DNA of 64,000 nucleotides from Gonocerus acuteangulatus. Lineage: Eukaryota > Arthropoda > Insecta > Hemiptera > Coreidae. The notes below the pieces were generated by a model. The model saw nothing but the letters and a program-made list of their open reading frames with translations, had not been told where the DNA came from and ran no database searches. The translations under genes were made by a program, and so were the position numbers. Of this stretch, positions 1 through 8,394 are shown in pieces. Positions within the stretch are counted from its first letter, which is position 1, and every line of letters begins with the position of its first letter. The stretch covers positions 129,800,208-129,864,207 of the forward strand of contig OX328132.1 of NCBI GenBank assembly GCA_946811695.1, read 5' to 3'.

Positions 1-816
1 CCCGTACTATCAAAGAAAAATGTGTGGGACAACCGTCAAGTTGTATGTACATGTTACATCGCTGTTGCAGTGGAATATCTTCCAATAATGTGGGTAGAGT
101 ATTTGTCAAAAAATTACAAAAAACTTCTCCCGTAAGTCTCTCTTGAAAGAAATGAGGGCCAATTACGTATTGTCCGAAAATCCCGCACCGTCCATTTACC
201 GAGAACCTATGCTGGTGATGAACCTCCGTCCACCAGTGAGGATTTCCGCCCAGTAATGACAATTGTGTTTATTAATGCTTCCATCGCTGCAGAATGTGGA
301 TTCGTCAGTCCATAGAATATGTCTGTAGAAATTCCTATTTTCTGCTAAGGCTTGTTGCATCCAATGGCAGAAGCGTAATCTCTTATTGCAATCCTCAGGT
401 AATAGTTTTTGGTGCGGGTTCATATGGAATGGAAACATTTTATTTTGTTTTGCAATCCTTCCCACTGAGGACTTACTCATATCTGAGTCCCTAGCAATGT
501 CCCTGCAGCTGACATGGGGATTAACTGCCATTGCTGTAAGGACATTTATTGTGTTCTCTTCGGTCATCGCAGGTCTTGGCATTTTCCTTCCCTTCCTTGC
601 GCAAATTAATGAACCTGCTGTTCTTAATTTTTGCTCAAGTCTCGGGAAGAGCTTTCTTCTATTGGGAAATCGCTGAGCGTAAAGACGTGCTGCGGCGCTG
701 GAATTCCTCCGACATTCCCCAAAAATTAGGAGCATGTCTACATAAAAATCGAAAGCCGGCATATTTAAGAAGAAGAAGGTACGTTCTATCACTGAATGGT
801 CAACTGATACTAGCAA
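1..816 (-). pseudogene. DUF4817-type DDE transposase fossil, frameshifted, cut by window edge
   Basis: Minus-strand remnant of a Tc1/mariner-like transposase of the insect type that begins with a DUF4817 helix-turn-helix. The open part (816 to 196, 206 residues) shows the DUF4817 core at about residues 27-72 (DMLLIFGECRRNSSAAARLY, then a Pro-Asn-Arg and a LEQKLRTAGSL segment), a second helix-turn-helix at about 100-130 (SCRDIARDSDMSKSSVGRIA), and the first catalytic Asp at about residue 171 in HILWTDESTF. The frame stops at 196, but the homology continues in another frame from about position 210 down to 1: a CGIFGQYVIGPHFF-like stretch, then LLEDIPLQQR, then the second catalytic Asp (codon 35-37) in LDGCPTH. 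At least one frameshift therefore separates the two halves. The third catalytic residue would lie left of position 1. The first ~20 residues of the open frame are probably not part of the ancestral protein. Family is sure from several motifs; inactivity is sure for this copy. Confidence 0.85.
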
Positions 817-1197
817 CTAATTTGGACTAATAAGTCCAATTTCTTATCAATGCCACATTATACCAAATAATCTTAATTCCATTGTAACAGCAAACAGCCT
901 CTTTCAACTAAGTACATTAACAATGAGGATTAGGAGCAGAAGTAAATCCTCACATATGTTTTCATCCTTATCTTTCTTATCATTATTACTCAAGAATTTA
1001 TACATAAAAATCATCCCAGTGAATAAGTGTTTAACTCGAATTTCCTTGATTTGCAGTGGTCTTCTTTGAAATGTAATGAAAAGTCTGTTTTTCATACTCT
1101 ACCGAAGAAATATGGCAAAAAGAATAAGTAAAAAATCTGGTACGTGCAACACACAACTTTCTCTTACCACCTTAGTCGGAGTAGGTTAAATCATTTT
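817..1197. other. AT-rich unclassified DNA
   Basis: About 380 bases of AT-rich sequence between the transposase fossil and the first dispersed repeat. No coding signature, RNA gene or tandem structure was seen. It may include the 5' terminal region of the transposon on the left, but no terminal inverted repeat could be recognised because the other end lies outside the window. Confidence 0.5.
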
Positions 1198-1352
1198 AAG
1201 CAATTAATATCCATGTTTTTCCACCCATCTCATCAATCGACCCAACATATGTTTTCATTCATAATATCCCGTTAAATATTCAATCTACAACTTTGATCTT
1301 GGTATCGTCTGAAAGGAAAATTAATAGGCTACAACGTTTGTATAGAGGTGTT
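1198..1352 (+). repeat. Dispersed repeat X, copy 1 (left part)
   Basis: Two blocks recur elsewhere. 1198-1250 (containing CCACCCATCTCATCAATCGA) recurs inverted at 6454-6510. 1253-1337 (containing AATATCCCGTTAAATATTCA) recurs almost unchanged at 6653-6737. The copy is interrupted at about 1352, where the text switches at a TA dinucleotide to the TAGCGCGGTTCC family. The intact continuation is visible at 6740-7040. No coding capacity seen; class unknown. Confidence 0.75.
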
Positions 1353-1490
1353 TTTAGCGCGGTTCCTCCCTCCCCCATAGGGAGGAACCCCGCTTATAGG
1401 GTTGATACAATGAAACAATCCGGAAGTGCCGACTAGAAAATTTCGCGTTTCAGAACCCCTAGAAACCGAAAATAACGATGGTTCAAATTT
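1353..1490 (+). repeat. TAGCGCGGTTCC repeat end with hairpin, leading into (TA)n
   Basis: Begins TAGCGCGGTTCC and holds an 11-bp perfect stem (1361-1371 with 1379-1389, loop of 7) that extends to 15 bp with one mismatch. It continues through AACAATCCGGAAGTGCCGAC and a GAACCCCTAGAAACCGAAAA stretch, then runs into a TA microsatellite. The whole segment has an inverted homologue at 9229-9374, and part of it recurs inverted at about 7513-7640. This looks like one end of a transposable element family present in both orientations. Confidence 0.7.
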
Positions 1491-1491
1491 G

Positions 1492-1570
<79 letters not shown>
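1491..1570. repeat. (TA)n microsatellite with a GT interruption
   Basis: About 80 bases of alternating T and A, interrupted near 1516-1523 by GTGTGTGT. It sits at a sharp boundary of a dispersed repeat, as do most other (TA)n tracts here. The apparent Tyr-Ile open frames across it are artefacts. Confidence 0.95.
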
Positions 1571-1572
<2 letters not shown>

Positions 1573-1873
1573 TTGTCTGTTCGCTCATTTCTGGCTTCCC
1601 TAATGGTCCGATTGTAATGAAATTTGGTAAAAAAATCCGTCGTCCAATTTGAAAGGTCAAGTTCGTTAACCAGCAGAATCCGCCCACTGGAAGATGGCGT
1701 GTAGGGCGAAATTCGCGCAAAAAAAATTGTAACGCTTACGTTTTTGAGTTTATAAGCTTGTAAGTACTCGTTTTATAGGCTTCTTGGGCTAGGAAAACGA
1801 ATGAAACCATTTTGAAGGCGATAGCTTTAACCGTTTTCGAGAAAATTGGAAAAATAATTTTTGAATACCGTTT
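1571..1873 (+). repeat. Dispersed repeat segment downstream of (TA)n
   Basis: Starts with TTTGTCTGTTCGCTCATTTC and a CCGATTGTAATGAAATTTGG block, which resembles internal sequence of many insect repeats. The part from about 1765 to 1873 (GAAAACGAATGAAACCATTT, then TAGCTTTAACCGTTTTCGAG) recurs inverted at about 7930-8045, where it sits next to the ~350-bp unit just as it does here. No coding capacity is seen. Confidence 0.6.
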
Positions 1874-2580
1874 TTGGTTTGGGTACTTAGAATCATGGGA
1901 TTCAGTTGAAACATTTTTTGCATGTTTGAATTTCATCAAAACTAACATGTTAAACTTTTGGTTACGTTTGGAGTTAAGGAAGGGTTAGAATAAAATATTT
2001 TATTAACAGACATAAAACGTTTTGGTAACTTTGTATACTTTCCTTAATATCTCGAAAAAGGTTGAGAATCTTGGTAAACGGAAGAATACCATTAGAAAGC
2101 TTACTAAGTGCTCTACAAAAAAGGTTCTGATGAATGTTTTGATTAGGCGATGTCAATCGGAAAAATAAGTGCTTAAAACTTTAAAGTAATTGATTTCGCT
2201 TATTCGAACTGTTCTTTTTGTCTTTGATTTTGGTACTTAGAATCATGGGATTCAGTTGAAACATTTTCTGCATGTTTGAATTTTATCAAAACTAATATGT
2301 TGAAAATTTGGTTACGTTTGGAGTAAAGGAAGGATTAAAATAAAATATTTCATTTTTAGTCATGAAAAGTTTTGGGAACTTCATATATTTTCATTAATAT
2401 CACGTAAACGGTTCAGAATCTTGGCAAGCAAAAGATTACCATTCGAAAGGTTACTAAATTCTCTACAAAAAATGTTTTGAAGACATTTGCGATGGGATGG
2501 TCATATTTGGAGAAATAAGTGCTTAAAACATAGGTAATTTCGTTTATTTGAACGAATCTTTTTGTGTGTTTCCTACAGTG
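1874..2580 (+). repeat. ~350-bp unit, two tandem copies
   Basis: Two head-to-tail copies, about 1874-2223 and 2224-2580. Shared landmarks are GGTACTTAGAATCATGGGAT (1882 and 2232), TTTGGTTACGTTTGGAGT, CATGAAAAGTTTTGG-like text, TCTCTACAAAAAA and ATAAGTGCTTAAAAC. The two copies differ by scattered substitutions and small indels, so this is an old duplication. Parts recur at 3195-3290, inside the MITE-like element (3580-3760), inverted at 7690-8045, and at 10405-10680. It appears to be the body of a dispersed non-coding element; short open frames on both strands are not conserved between copies. Confidence 0.75.
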
Positions 2581-3463
2581 TTTTTCACTGCTCGTTATTT
2601 TTGTGATTGCTTATGGTAGTCAAATGTATTATTCAATAAAACAGGATACGTATAAATAGAAACAATATTTTGTTTCAACGGCATCTTGGAATTCAAAGAT
2701 GCCCTATGAATATCTAGATTACTGTACTGGTGTTGATTTCGTTCTTTTGAATTGTTTTTGGTATTCCCTATTTTCAGCAGTTTTTATCTATTTATTAATT
2801 TTTTTTTTTTTTAAATTCATTGAACAAAATCATAGGAATTCGAAGGTGAGGAGCTAGGAGGCTTAGGGTGGGGGGCATTTTCCCTGTCCCCAGGTACCTC
2901 CCAGTGTACCCTCGTCATCTTCAAGTCCTTTTCTAGAGTCATAAAGATAAGCCTCCAAACAACTTTAGGAATGTAGGATTTCTAATTTTTCATTCAATTT
3001 TAGGATTTTTTTTTTTTTTTTTGAGTATCAGAACAGCCGCTCTTTACATACCATAGTGGTACTGACGTAGCGGTCTATACTAGTTGCACTCCACACGGTG
3101 GTAGTACTTGGTGTATGCCACAGCAGATCGCTCATTATAACCTTATTTTATTCGTATTAAATAGATACCTAAAAAAAATGTATTTGTGTATAAGTGTAGC
3201 GTTATTGGGATTAGAATAAAATATTTTATTAACAGACATGAAATGGTTCGGAATCTTCGTATATTGTCCTTATTTTTTTTTTTTTTTTTTATTTTATGGT
3301 GCATCGAAATCTGAGCCATTAGCACGATTTCTTCCTAATGAGCTTTTATAATACTTAGATTTAGCTAGCGACAATATTTTACACCGCAATTAAAGTGACT
3401 TGCTCTTCTTACAAATATAATATTTATATTATAATATAAACATAATATATTAATTTGTCTGAA
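2581..3463. other. AT-rich unclassified DNA with T-runs and a partial ~350-bp unit
   Basis: Mostly unclassified. Two poly-T tracts (about 2801-2812 and 3007-3022) and a third at about 3277-3290 are present. A fragment of the ~350-bp family lies at about 3195-3280 (AATAAAATATTTTATTAACA). The segment 2855-2930 is locally G/C-richer (GGGTGGGGGGCATTTTCCC), and no coding signal was recognised there. Confidence 0.5.
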
Positions 3464-4052
3464 AAAAAGTCCAACCCGCAGGAACTGCATCATCTTAGCG
3501 CGGTTCCGTTCTTATCTCGACTGCGATTAGTGAAGGAACATAGCAGCTATCGGTAGGTATTAGCACCATTTTTTCCCCTTAATATCTTCAAAACAGTGGG
3601 AAGTACGATATAACCATTCAAAAGCTTACTAAATTCTCTACAAAAAAGATTCTGAAGCAAATTTCAGTCGGCAATATCAGTCGGAGAAGTAAGTGCTTAA
3701 AACTACGAAAGTTTTAGTTTTGTTATTTTAAACGGGTTTTTGTCACTGTTTACCTCACTTTTGTTTTTTAAGTTTATTTAACGGTCTCATTAAAGCTGAG
3801 AAAATAAGAATCATATTGGTAATAGAGTTTTCCTAGAGTGAGCGTCGCGATGACGGGAGAGTCCCATCCGCTTAGAAAACTGTCAGTTTCCATATGTGGC
3901 GCTTTAAGCTTCCTTCTCTTTGAGATTTTATTTTATATTTTTAACGAAAGATCAAAACCTACCGATAGCTGCTACTATTCCTTTACTAATCGCACTTCGG
4001 ATAAGAACGGAACCGCGCTAAGATGATGCAGTTCCTGCGAATCGGACTTTTA
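3464..4052. mobile_element. MITE-like element with ~96-bp terminal inverted repeats
   Basis: The left arm 3464-3560 (AAAAAGTCC, then CGCAGGAACTGCATCATCTT, AGCGCGGTTCCGTTCTTATC, ending near AGCTATCGGTAGGT) is the reverse complement, with a few mismatches, of the right arm 3957-4052. The element is about 589 bp and non-coding. Its interior carries a piece of the ~350-bp family (TCTCTACAAAAAAG, AAGTGCTTAAAACTA). A 3'-half relative lies at about 13850-14236, and an end-only relative lies inverted at about 8040-8075. Length, long inverted ends and lack of coding capacity fit a miniature inverted-repeat element. A target-site duplication could not be fixed, although TA borders the right end. Confidence 0.75.
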
Positions 4053-4395
4053 CGTACAAGGCTTGGTTTCAGTGATAAATAGGAATCTGTCTACAAAAAG
4101 GCGATATTTTTCAGTTTTTTGCGTTTTTACGCGCAAACGGTGCGTCTGATCAAAAGATGTCTCGGAATAAATTAGTCTTAAAATTAGATTTTCTATCAGA
4201 ATTCGTCATAAAAAATACCTGCCGCCATTGGAAACTCAAGAATTAGATGCGCTGGAGAAAAACTGGAGAATGTTACAAAATCGACTAAACCTTCAAAAGA
4301 AACCTCATGCAACATAACTATGACCTACCAAGTTTCATTTCGAAATTCGAACAACTCTAGGAGGAAAAGGGGGTGGACACATATGCTGGGACACC

Positions 4396-4398
<3 letters not shown>
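4053..4398 (+). repeat. Dispersed repeat X, copy 2 (right part)
   Basis: Matches 6752-7038: AAGGCTTGGTTTCAGTGATA, CGCGCAAACGGTGCGTCTGA, TCAGAATTCGTCATAAAAAA, and the end GGGTGGACACATATGCTGGG ACACCCTG, which runs straight into (TA)n. Compared with the 6.7-kb copy it holds about 48 extra bases near 4217-4264 and about 15 extra near 4313-4327, so the other copy has suffered deletions. Its left part is replaced by the inverted end of the MITE-like element. Confidence 0.8.

Positions 4399-4459
<61 letters not shown>
4399..4459. repeat. (TA)n microsatellite
   Basis: About 60 bases of TA repeats directly after the ACACCCTG end of dispersed repeat X. Confidence 0.95.
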
Positions 4460-4582
4460 GTTTTTGTTGTTTGTTTTTCGTCGCTGGGATCATATTTTTC
4501 TCAAGCGGTGGTACTCCTTCTCATTTCTTCCTGGAATATTTCGATGGGTTCATCTCCATCTTCGTCAGTCAGGTCATTGATG

Positions 4583-4624
4583 TTTCTTCCTCGGTGGTTG
4601 CCGGGGGAATGGCCGAGGAAGAAA
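4583..4624. other. Perfect 12-bp stem hairpin
   Basis: TTTCTTCCTCGG at 4583-4594 is exactly complementary to CCGAGGAAGAAA at 4613-4624, with an 18-base loop rich in G. It lies about 100 bases upstream of the PLE coding remnant. No known element is recognised. Confidence 0.7.
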
Positions 4625-4699
4625 TTTCCCCCAAAGAACAAATCCAGACTCCTAGAAATGCCGTTATGAGGTAAAGGCATTTAAAAATTCCAAATCCCC

Positions 4700-5331
4700 T
4701 TCCACCTCTCAAGATAATGTTGTTCCCCTATTCTTATCCCTTCCGCACATTCCAAACCTCTCTGAAAAAAATCCATCAAAAACACATTTCTCAACCTAAA
4801 CCTAGGACTTTCCTCTAAAAACAAACTGAAAACCCTATTTACTACCCTAAAAGACCCAATCCCACAAGAAAATAGATCCAATGTTGTTTACCGAATTCCT
4901 TGCTCTACACCCAACTGCTACAGCGCTTACATTGGACAGACGAACTTTAAGAACAGAGACATAAAACCGCCCTATCCAGACACGCTATCACAGATGGACA
5001 TAATAAATTCGAATTCGAAAATGTCTTCATCCTTTTTCCGATTCTAACCTTGAGAAACGTCTCCATACACATCCGTCTCAAAAATTATCCCTTCAATGAC
5101 AAAATTGAAAAAGAAGTCATCTCCACAACCTACTCACACATTTTCCATATCCTCAAAACTTCCCGTAGGGTAAATCCCCACCCTGTTTGTCGCCCTGTTC
5201 CCATACACCTGTCTAATCCTTCCCTGGACTTGGAAAATCCGAAGGCACGACCTTTATCTTTTACCGCGGTCGTTTCCCTCCACCCATACTTCCACCTCTT
5301 GTTCTCCACTTCTCAAGCTATGCTGTTCTAG
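4700..5331 (+). pseudogene. Penelope-like retroelement fossil, GIY-YIG endonuclease end
   Basis: Plus-strand remnant of the C-terminal part of a PLE polyprotein (reverse transcriptase followed by a GIY-YIG endonuclease). Three reading frames must be joined. A SLPHIPNLSEK block (about 4737-4769) matches the linker found just before GIY-YIG in PLEs. After a frame change, NKLKTLF and then SNVVYRIPC (to 4903) and AYIGQT (4925-4942) give the GIY- and YIG-like halves with the usual Cys pair between them. After another frame change near 4943-4981, HAITDGH and FEFENVFIL (from 4981) match the conserved H..I.. and F-E-N region, and translation stays open to 5331. No reverse transcriptase motifs lie upstream, because (TA)n and repeat X begin at 4459. 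It is a truncated, frameshifted copy. Confidence 0.72.
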
Positions 5332-5970
5332 CGGTTATTCCGCTGGATGATTTATTGACTGCTCAAGCTATTCTGTACAAGTGGCTATTCAGCTGGATGT
5401 TTCCGTCAACAGCTAAATCTATTCTGTACTAGTGGCTATTCAGCTGGATGATTTATTGACTGCTCAAACTATTCTATATTAGTGGCAATTCAGCTGGATG
5501 ATTTCTTCAACAGCTCAACCTATTCTGTACTAGTGGCTATTCAGCTGGATGATTTCGTCAACAGCTCAAACTACTCTGTATTAGCGTTTATTCAGCTGAA
5601 TGATTTCTTCAACAGCTCAACCTATTCTGTACTAGCGGCTATTCAGCTGGATGATTTATTGACTTCTCAACCTATGCTGTATTAGCGGCTATTCAGCTGG
5701 ATGATTTCTTCAACAGCTCAACCTTTTCTGTACTAGTAGCTATTCAGCTGGATGATTTCGTCAACACCTCAACCTATTCTGTACTAGTGGCTATTCAGCT
5801 GGATGATTTATTGACTGCTCAACCTATTCTGTATTAGCGGCTATTCAGCTGGATGATTTCTTTAACCGCTCAACCTATTCTGTACTAGCGGCTATTCAGC
5901 TGGATGATTTATTGACTGCTCAAACTATTCTGTATTAGCAGCTATTCAGCTGGACGATTTATTGACTGCT
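5326..5970 (+). repeat. 50/51-bp minisatellite, about 13 copies
   Basis: Tandem units of the form GCTATTCAGCTGGATGATTT, then either CTTCAACAGCTCAA or ATTGACTGCTCAA, then CCTATTCTGTACTAG. Units are 50 or 51 bases depending on which middle segment is present, and the two middle forms alternate irregularly. The array starts at the end of the PLE fossil. The 51-base unit is a multiple of three, which explains a short apparent open frame through four copies at 5482-5685; other copies break it. Confidence 0.93.
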
Positions 5971-6258
5971 TAACGCAGAATTCAATTCTTGAAACATGGT
6001 CACATTCATAATAACCTTCATTGTAATTCTACATCATTTATTCTTATTCACTAACTAAGAATATAATAATAAATAATAATTCAGATTCTAATAGTTTAAA
6101 TCAAATAAAAACCAATATCTAAAAAGGGGGGGGGGGGAAGAGCCACTGTTATCCTCACTTTAATCTGGCGTTCTTTATTGATTTTTTCTGCTACTATCCA
6201 CTGTAATATCAGAGCAGAGTACTCCAAATCTGGGCCTAGAAAGTCAGTTACAGTACTG

Positions 6259-6259
<1 letters not shown>
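5971..6259. other. Unclassified AT-rich DNA with a 12-G run
   Basis: No coding or repeat structure is recognised apart from a run of 12 G at about 6126-6137 following a run of A. Confidence 0.45.

Positions 6260-6320
<61 letters not shown>
6260..6320. repeat. (CA)n/(TA)n microsatellite
   Basis: A short CACACA lead-in, then about 50 bases of TA repeats. Apparent Tyr-Ile open frames on both strands are artefacts. Confidence 0.95.
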
Positions 6321-6322
<2 letters not shown>

Positions 6323-6453
6323 GTTGGGTTTTCTCATCCCACAGCTCGCTGGGAAAATTCCTCGCTGCACCCTGGATGTCGGCGCTAGTGACCTAGATGT
6401 AGATGAGCCGTAAAAAAAGGAAAAAAAAATCAAAAGAAAAAAAAAATCAAAAC
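6321..6453. other. Unclassified spacer
   Basis: A short G/C-richer stretch (6325-6410) followed by A-rich DNA. No recognised feature. The TTTTCTCATCCCACAGCTCG text was considered as a splice acceptor, but no supporting exon was found. Confidence 0.4.
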
Positions 6454-6510
6454 ACATATTTTGGGTCGATTGATGAGATGGGTGGAAAAACATGGATATT
6501 AATTGTTTAA
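6454..6510 (-). repeat. Inverted piece of dispersed repeat X
   Basis: Reverse-complement copy of 1198-1250 (TCGATTGATGAGATGGGTGG on the plus strand). At 1.2 kb this block is followed by the AATATCCCGTTAAATATTCA block. Here it is inverted while that next block (6653-6737) is direct, so one of the two loci was rearranged. Confidence 0.8.
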
Positions 6511-6652
6511 AGACCTGTTCTTTTTTATAATAATTTTTATTTACTTTTTTTTCATAAAGTAAATAAGTACTTTTTTTTATTGTTTATGACAGCTACTTTT
6601 TTTTCTATTCATATCGATTTTCTGAATTGTTTTAAAACATTTAAGGTATATT

Positions 6653-7035
6653 TTTCATTCATAATATCCCGTTAAATATTCAATCTACAACTTTGATCTT
6701 GGTATCATCTGAAAGGAAAATTAATAGGCTACAACGTTAGCATCGAGATGATTTTACGTAGAAGGCTTGGTTTCAGTGATAAATAGGAATTTGTCTACAA
6801 AAGGGCGATATTTTTCGTTTTTTTGCGTTTACGCGCAAATGGTGCGTCGGATCAAAAGATGTCTCAGAATAAATTAGTCTTAAAATTAAATTTTCTATCA
6901 GAATTCGTCATAAAAAAACTGGAGAATGTTACAAAGTCAACTAAACCTCAAAACAAACCTCATGCAACCAAGTTTCATTTCGAAATTCCAACAACTCTAG
7001 GAGGAAAAGGGGGTGGACACATATGCTGGGACACC

Positions 7036-7038
<3 letters not shown>
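6653..7038 (+). repeat. Dispersed repeat X, copy 3 (most continuous copy)
   Basis: Joins the two halves seen separately at 1253-1352 and 4053-4398: AATATCCCGTTAAATATTCA, AGGAAAATTAATAGGCTACA, then TTTTACGTAGAAGGCTTGG, GCGCAAATGGTGCGTCGGAT, and the GGGTGGACACATATGCTGGG ACACCCTG end followed by (TA)n. It acts as the uninterrupted reference for the interrupted copies but lacks two short internal segments present at 4217-4327. Confidence 0.8.

Positions 7039-7083
<45 letters not shown>
7039..7083. repeat. (TA)n microsatellite
   Basis: TA repeats directly following repeat X, and shortly before the left arm of the 7.1-7.45 kb inverted repeat. Confidence 0.95.
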
Positions 7084-7085
<2 letters not shown>

Positions 7086-7115
7086 AATTCTTGTAAATCA
7101 TGACCACATATATAT

Positions 7116-7450
7116 TTTCCACTTTTTCTTGTTTCTTTTTCTGGCAGGGGGTCGATAAAGCAGTACACTCTTGGTTCACATTTTTTAGTTTATTTGGTAT
7201 GTTTCGCCCGACATGTTTCGTGCCTTTTCGCACCTAATATGTACTTACACAATACACTTAATACGTAATACAGTATTACGCCTGCCTCAAACTAGACAAT
7301 ATGACGAGAGGACTTCCCGATAGGGAAGCCCCTGATGAGGTGCGAAAAGGCACGAAACATGTCGGGCGAAACATACCAAATAAACTATTAAATGTGAACC
7401 GTGTACTGCTTTATCGACCCCCTGCCAGAAAAAGAAACAAGAAAAAGTGG

Positions 7451-7453
<3 letters not shown>
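7116..7453. mobile_element. Inverted repeat, two ~118-bp arms; probable PLE pseudo-LTR pair
   Basis: The left arm 7116-7235 (CACTTTTTCTTGTTTCTTTT, GGCAGGGGGTCGATAAAGCA, TTTGGTATGTTTCGCCCGAC, ending CGTGCCTTTTCGCACCT) is the near-perfect reverse complement of the right arm 7338-7453. The spacer is about 102 bases and holds a small hairpin, GTAATA-CAG-TATTAC, at 7265-7279. (TA)n tracts flank both outer ends. PLEs are known to carry LTR-like ends in direct or inverted arrangement with hammerhead ribozymes inside them. The right arm starts within the ribozyme-like sequence at 7328-7367, so the pair is read as inverted PLE ends, perhaps of the same element as the fossil at 4700-5331. Confidence 0.72.
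7313..7367 (+). ncRNA. Hammerhead-ribozyme-like motif (type I, PLE-like)
   Basis: The full conserved core is present in order. Stem I 5' strand GCCC (7328-7331); CTGATGA (7332-7338); stem II GTGC (7340-7343) with GCAC (7350-7353), with one unpaired G at 7339 before it; GAAA (7354-7357); a minimal stem III formed by AC (7357-7358) and GT (7361-7362) with a 2-base loop; cleavage nucleotide C at 7363; stem I 3' strand GGGC (7364-7367), complementary to GCCC. The very short stem III is a known feature of PLE-encoded hammerheads. A further 6-bp hairpin CTTCCC-GATA-GGGAAG (7313-7328) abuts stem I. Predicted self-cleavage is after 7363. The inverted partner arm keeps the GAAA side but lacks CTGATGA, so only the plus-strand copy is complete. 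Activity is not shown; the bulged G in stem II may weaken it. Confidence 0.78.
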
Positions 7454-7507
<54 letters not shown>

Positions 7508-7512
7508 CATAC
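7453..7512. repeat. (TA)n microsatellite
   Basis: TA repeats with ATACAT interruptions at the outer edge of the right arm of the inverted repeat. Confidence 0.95.
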
Positions 7513-8075
7513 ATTTGAACCCACATTTGAACACATTTTCGTTCTCGATGGTTCTGAAACGCAAAATTTTCTAGTCGGAACTTCCCGATTGCGTCATAAC
7601 TTTCTTCAGCTCTAGCCGCGGTAGGAACCGCGCTAAATACACCAGGTAAAAAATGAGCTAAACAACTACCAAACCCCGTTCAAAAGAACGAAATTTGAAG
7701 TTTTAACAACACATTTGAAGTTTTAAGCACTTATTTCTCCGATTGACATCGCCTAATCGAAAATTGCTTCAGAACCTTTTTTGTTAAACATTTAGTAAGA
7801 TGATTACTATATGATGCTTTCGAATGATTACTTTCCACTTACTACAATTTCCTAACCGTTTTCCAGATATTAAGCAAAATATACCAAGTTTCCAGACCAC
7901 TTTCATGTCTATTAATAACAAATTTTCTAAATACCCTAACCAAAAACTTTATTCGACAAATATTTTTCCATTTTCCTCAAAAACGGTTAAAGCTATTGTT
8001 TGAAAATGGTTTCATCCGTTTTCCTACGTTAAGAAACCTATAAAAGTCCGTCACGCAGGAGCTGCATAACTAAGC
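7513..8075 (-). repeat. Inverted copies of the TAGCGCGGTTCC and ~350-bp families
   Basis: On the minus strand this reads in the same order as 1353-2230. The CTGAAACGCAAAATTTTCTA block (about 7553-7575) and GGAACCGCGCTA (about 7626-7637) match the 1353-1490 family. 7690-7930 matches the ~350-bp unit (AAGCACTTATTTCTCCGATT, AAAACTTTATTCG). 7930-8045 matches 1765-1873. It ends near 8040-8075 with AAAGTCCGTCACGCAGGAGC, a diverged end of the MITE-like element. It is a rearranged, older, non-coding relative. Confidence 0.7.
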
Positions 8076-8394
8076 ACTTTCCTCAGAATTTGGGTAGTGT
8101 AGATTGCTTTCCAGAACAATTTGCTTAAAATATCCTACATAAATAAAATAAAAACATGAATAGTTCTCTTTTAAATTTGTAATGAGTAACTGATCAATTA
8201 ATAATTTGCTTCCAGAGTTATGTTTACACATGGTACCTATTACACTACCTACGTAATAAATACAAAAAACCTTATATTATCGTATTTTGATCTAACGCAG
8301 GAACAGGATACAGTCACTCTAGTGGTAGAAAGCGCTCCTTGCGGCGGCTTTGTGAACCTACGTCTGACGGGCTTTTCTATTGAAATATATTACA
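8076..8394. other. Unclassified DNA before the C-tract repeat
   Basis: AT-rich sequence with no recognised coding content. A possible highly diverged first unit of the C-tract tandem repeat may begin near 8320. Confidence 0.4.

Noticed and set aside
294..830. Three plus-strand open frames of 66-96 residues
   Set aside because: Opposite-strand shadows of the transposase fossil, which has clear domain motifs.
4681..4881. 66-residue minus-strand open frame
   Set aside because: Lies opposite the PLE remnant, whose plus-strand motifs explain the region.
7301..7615. 104-residue plus-strand open frame across the hammerhead region
   Set aside because: The frame runs through the ribozyme core, the inverted-repeat arm and (TA)n; the structural RNA explanation fits better and no domain is visible.
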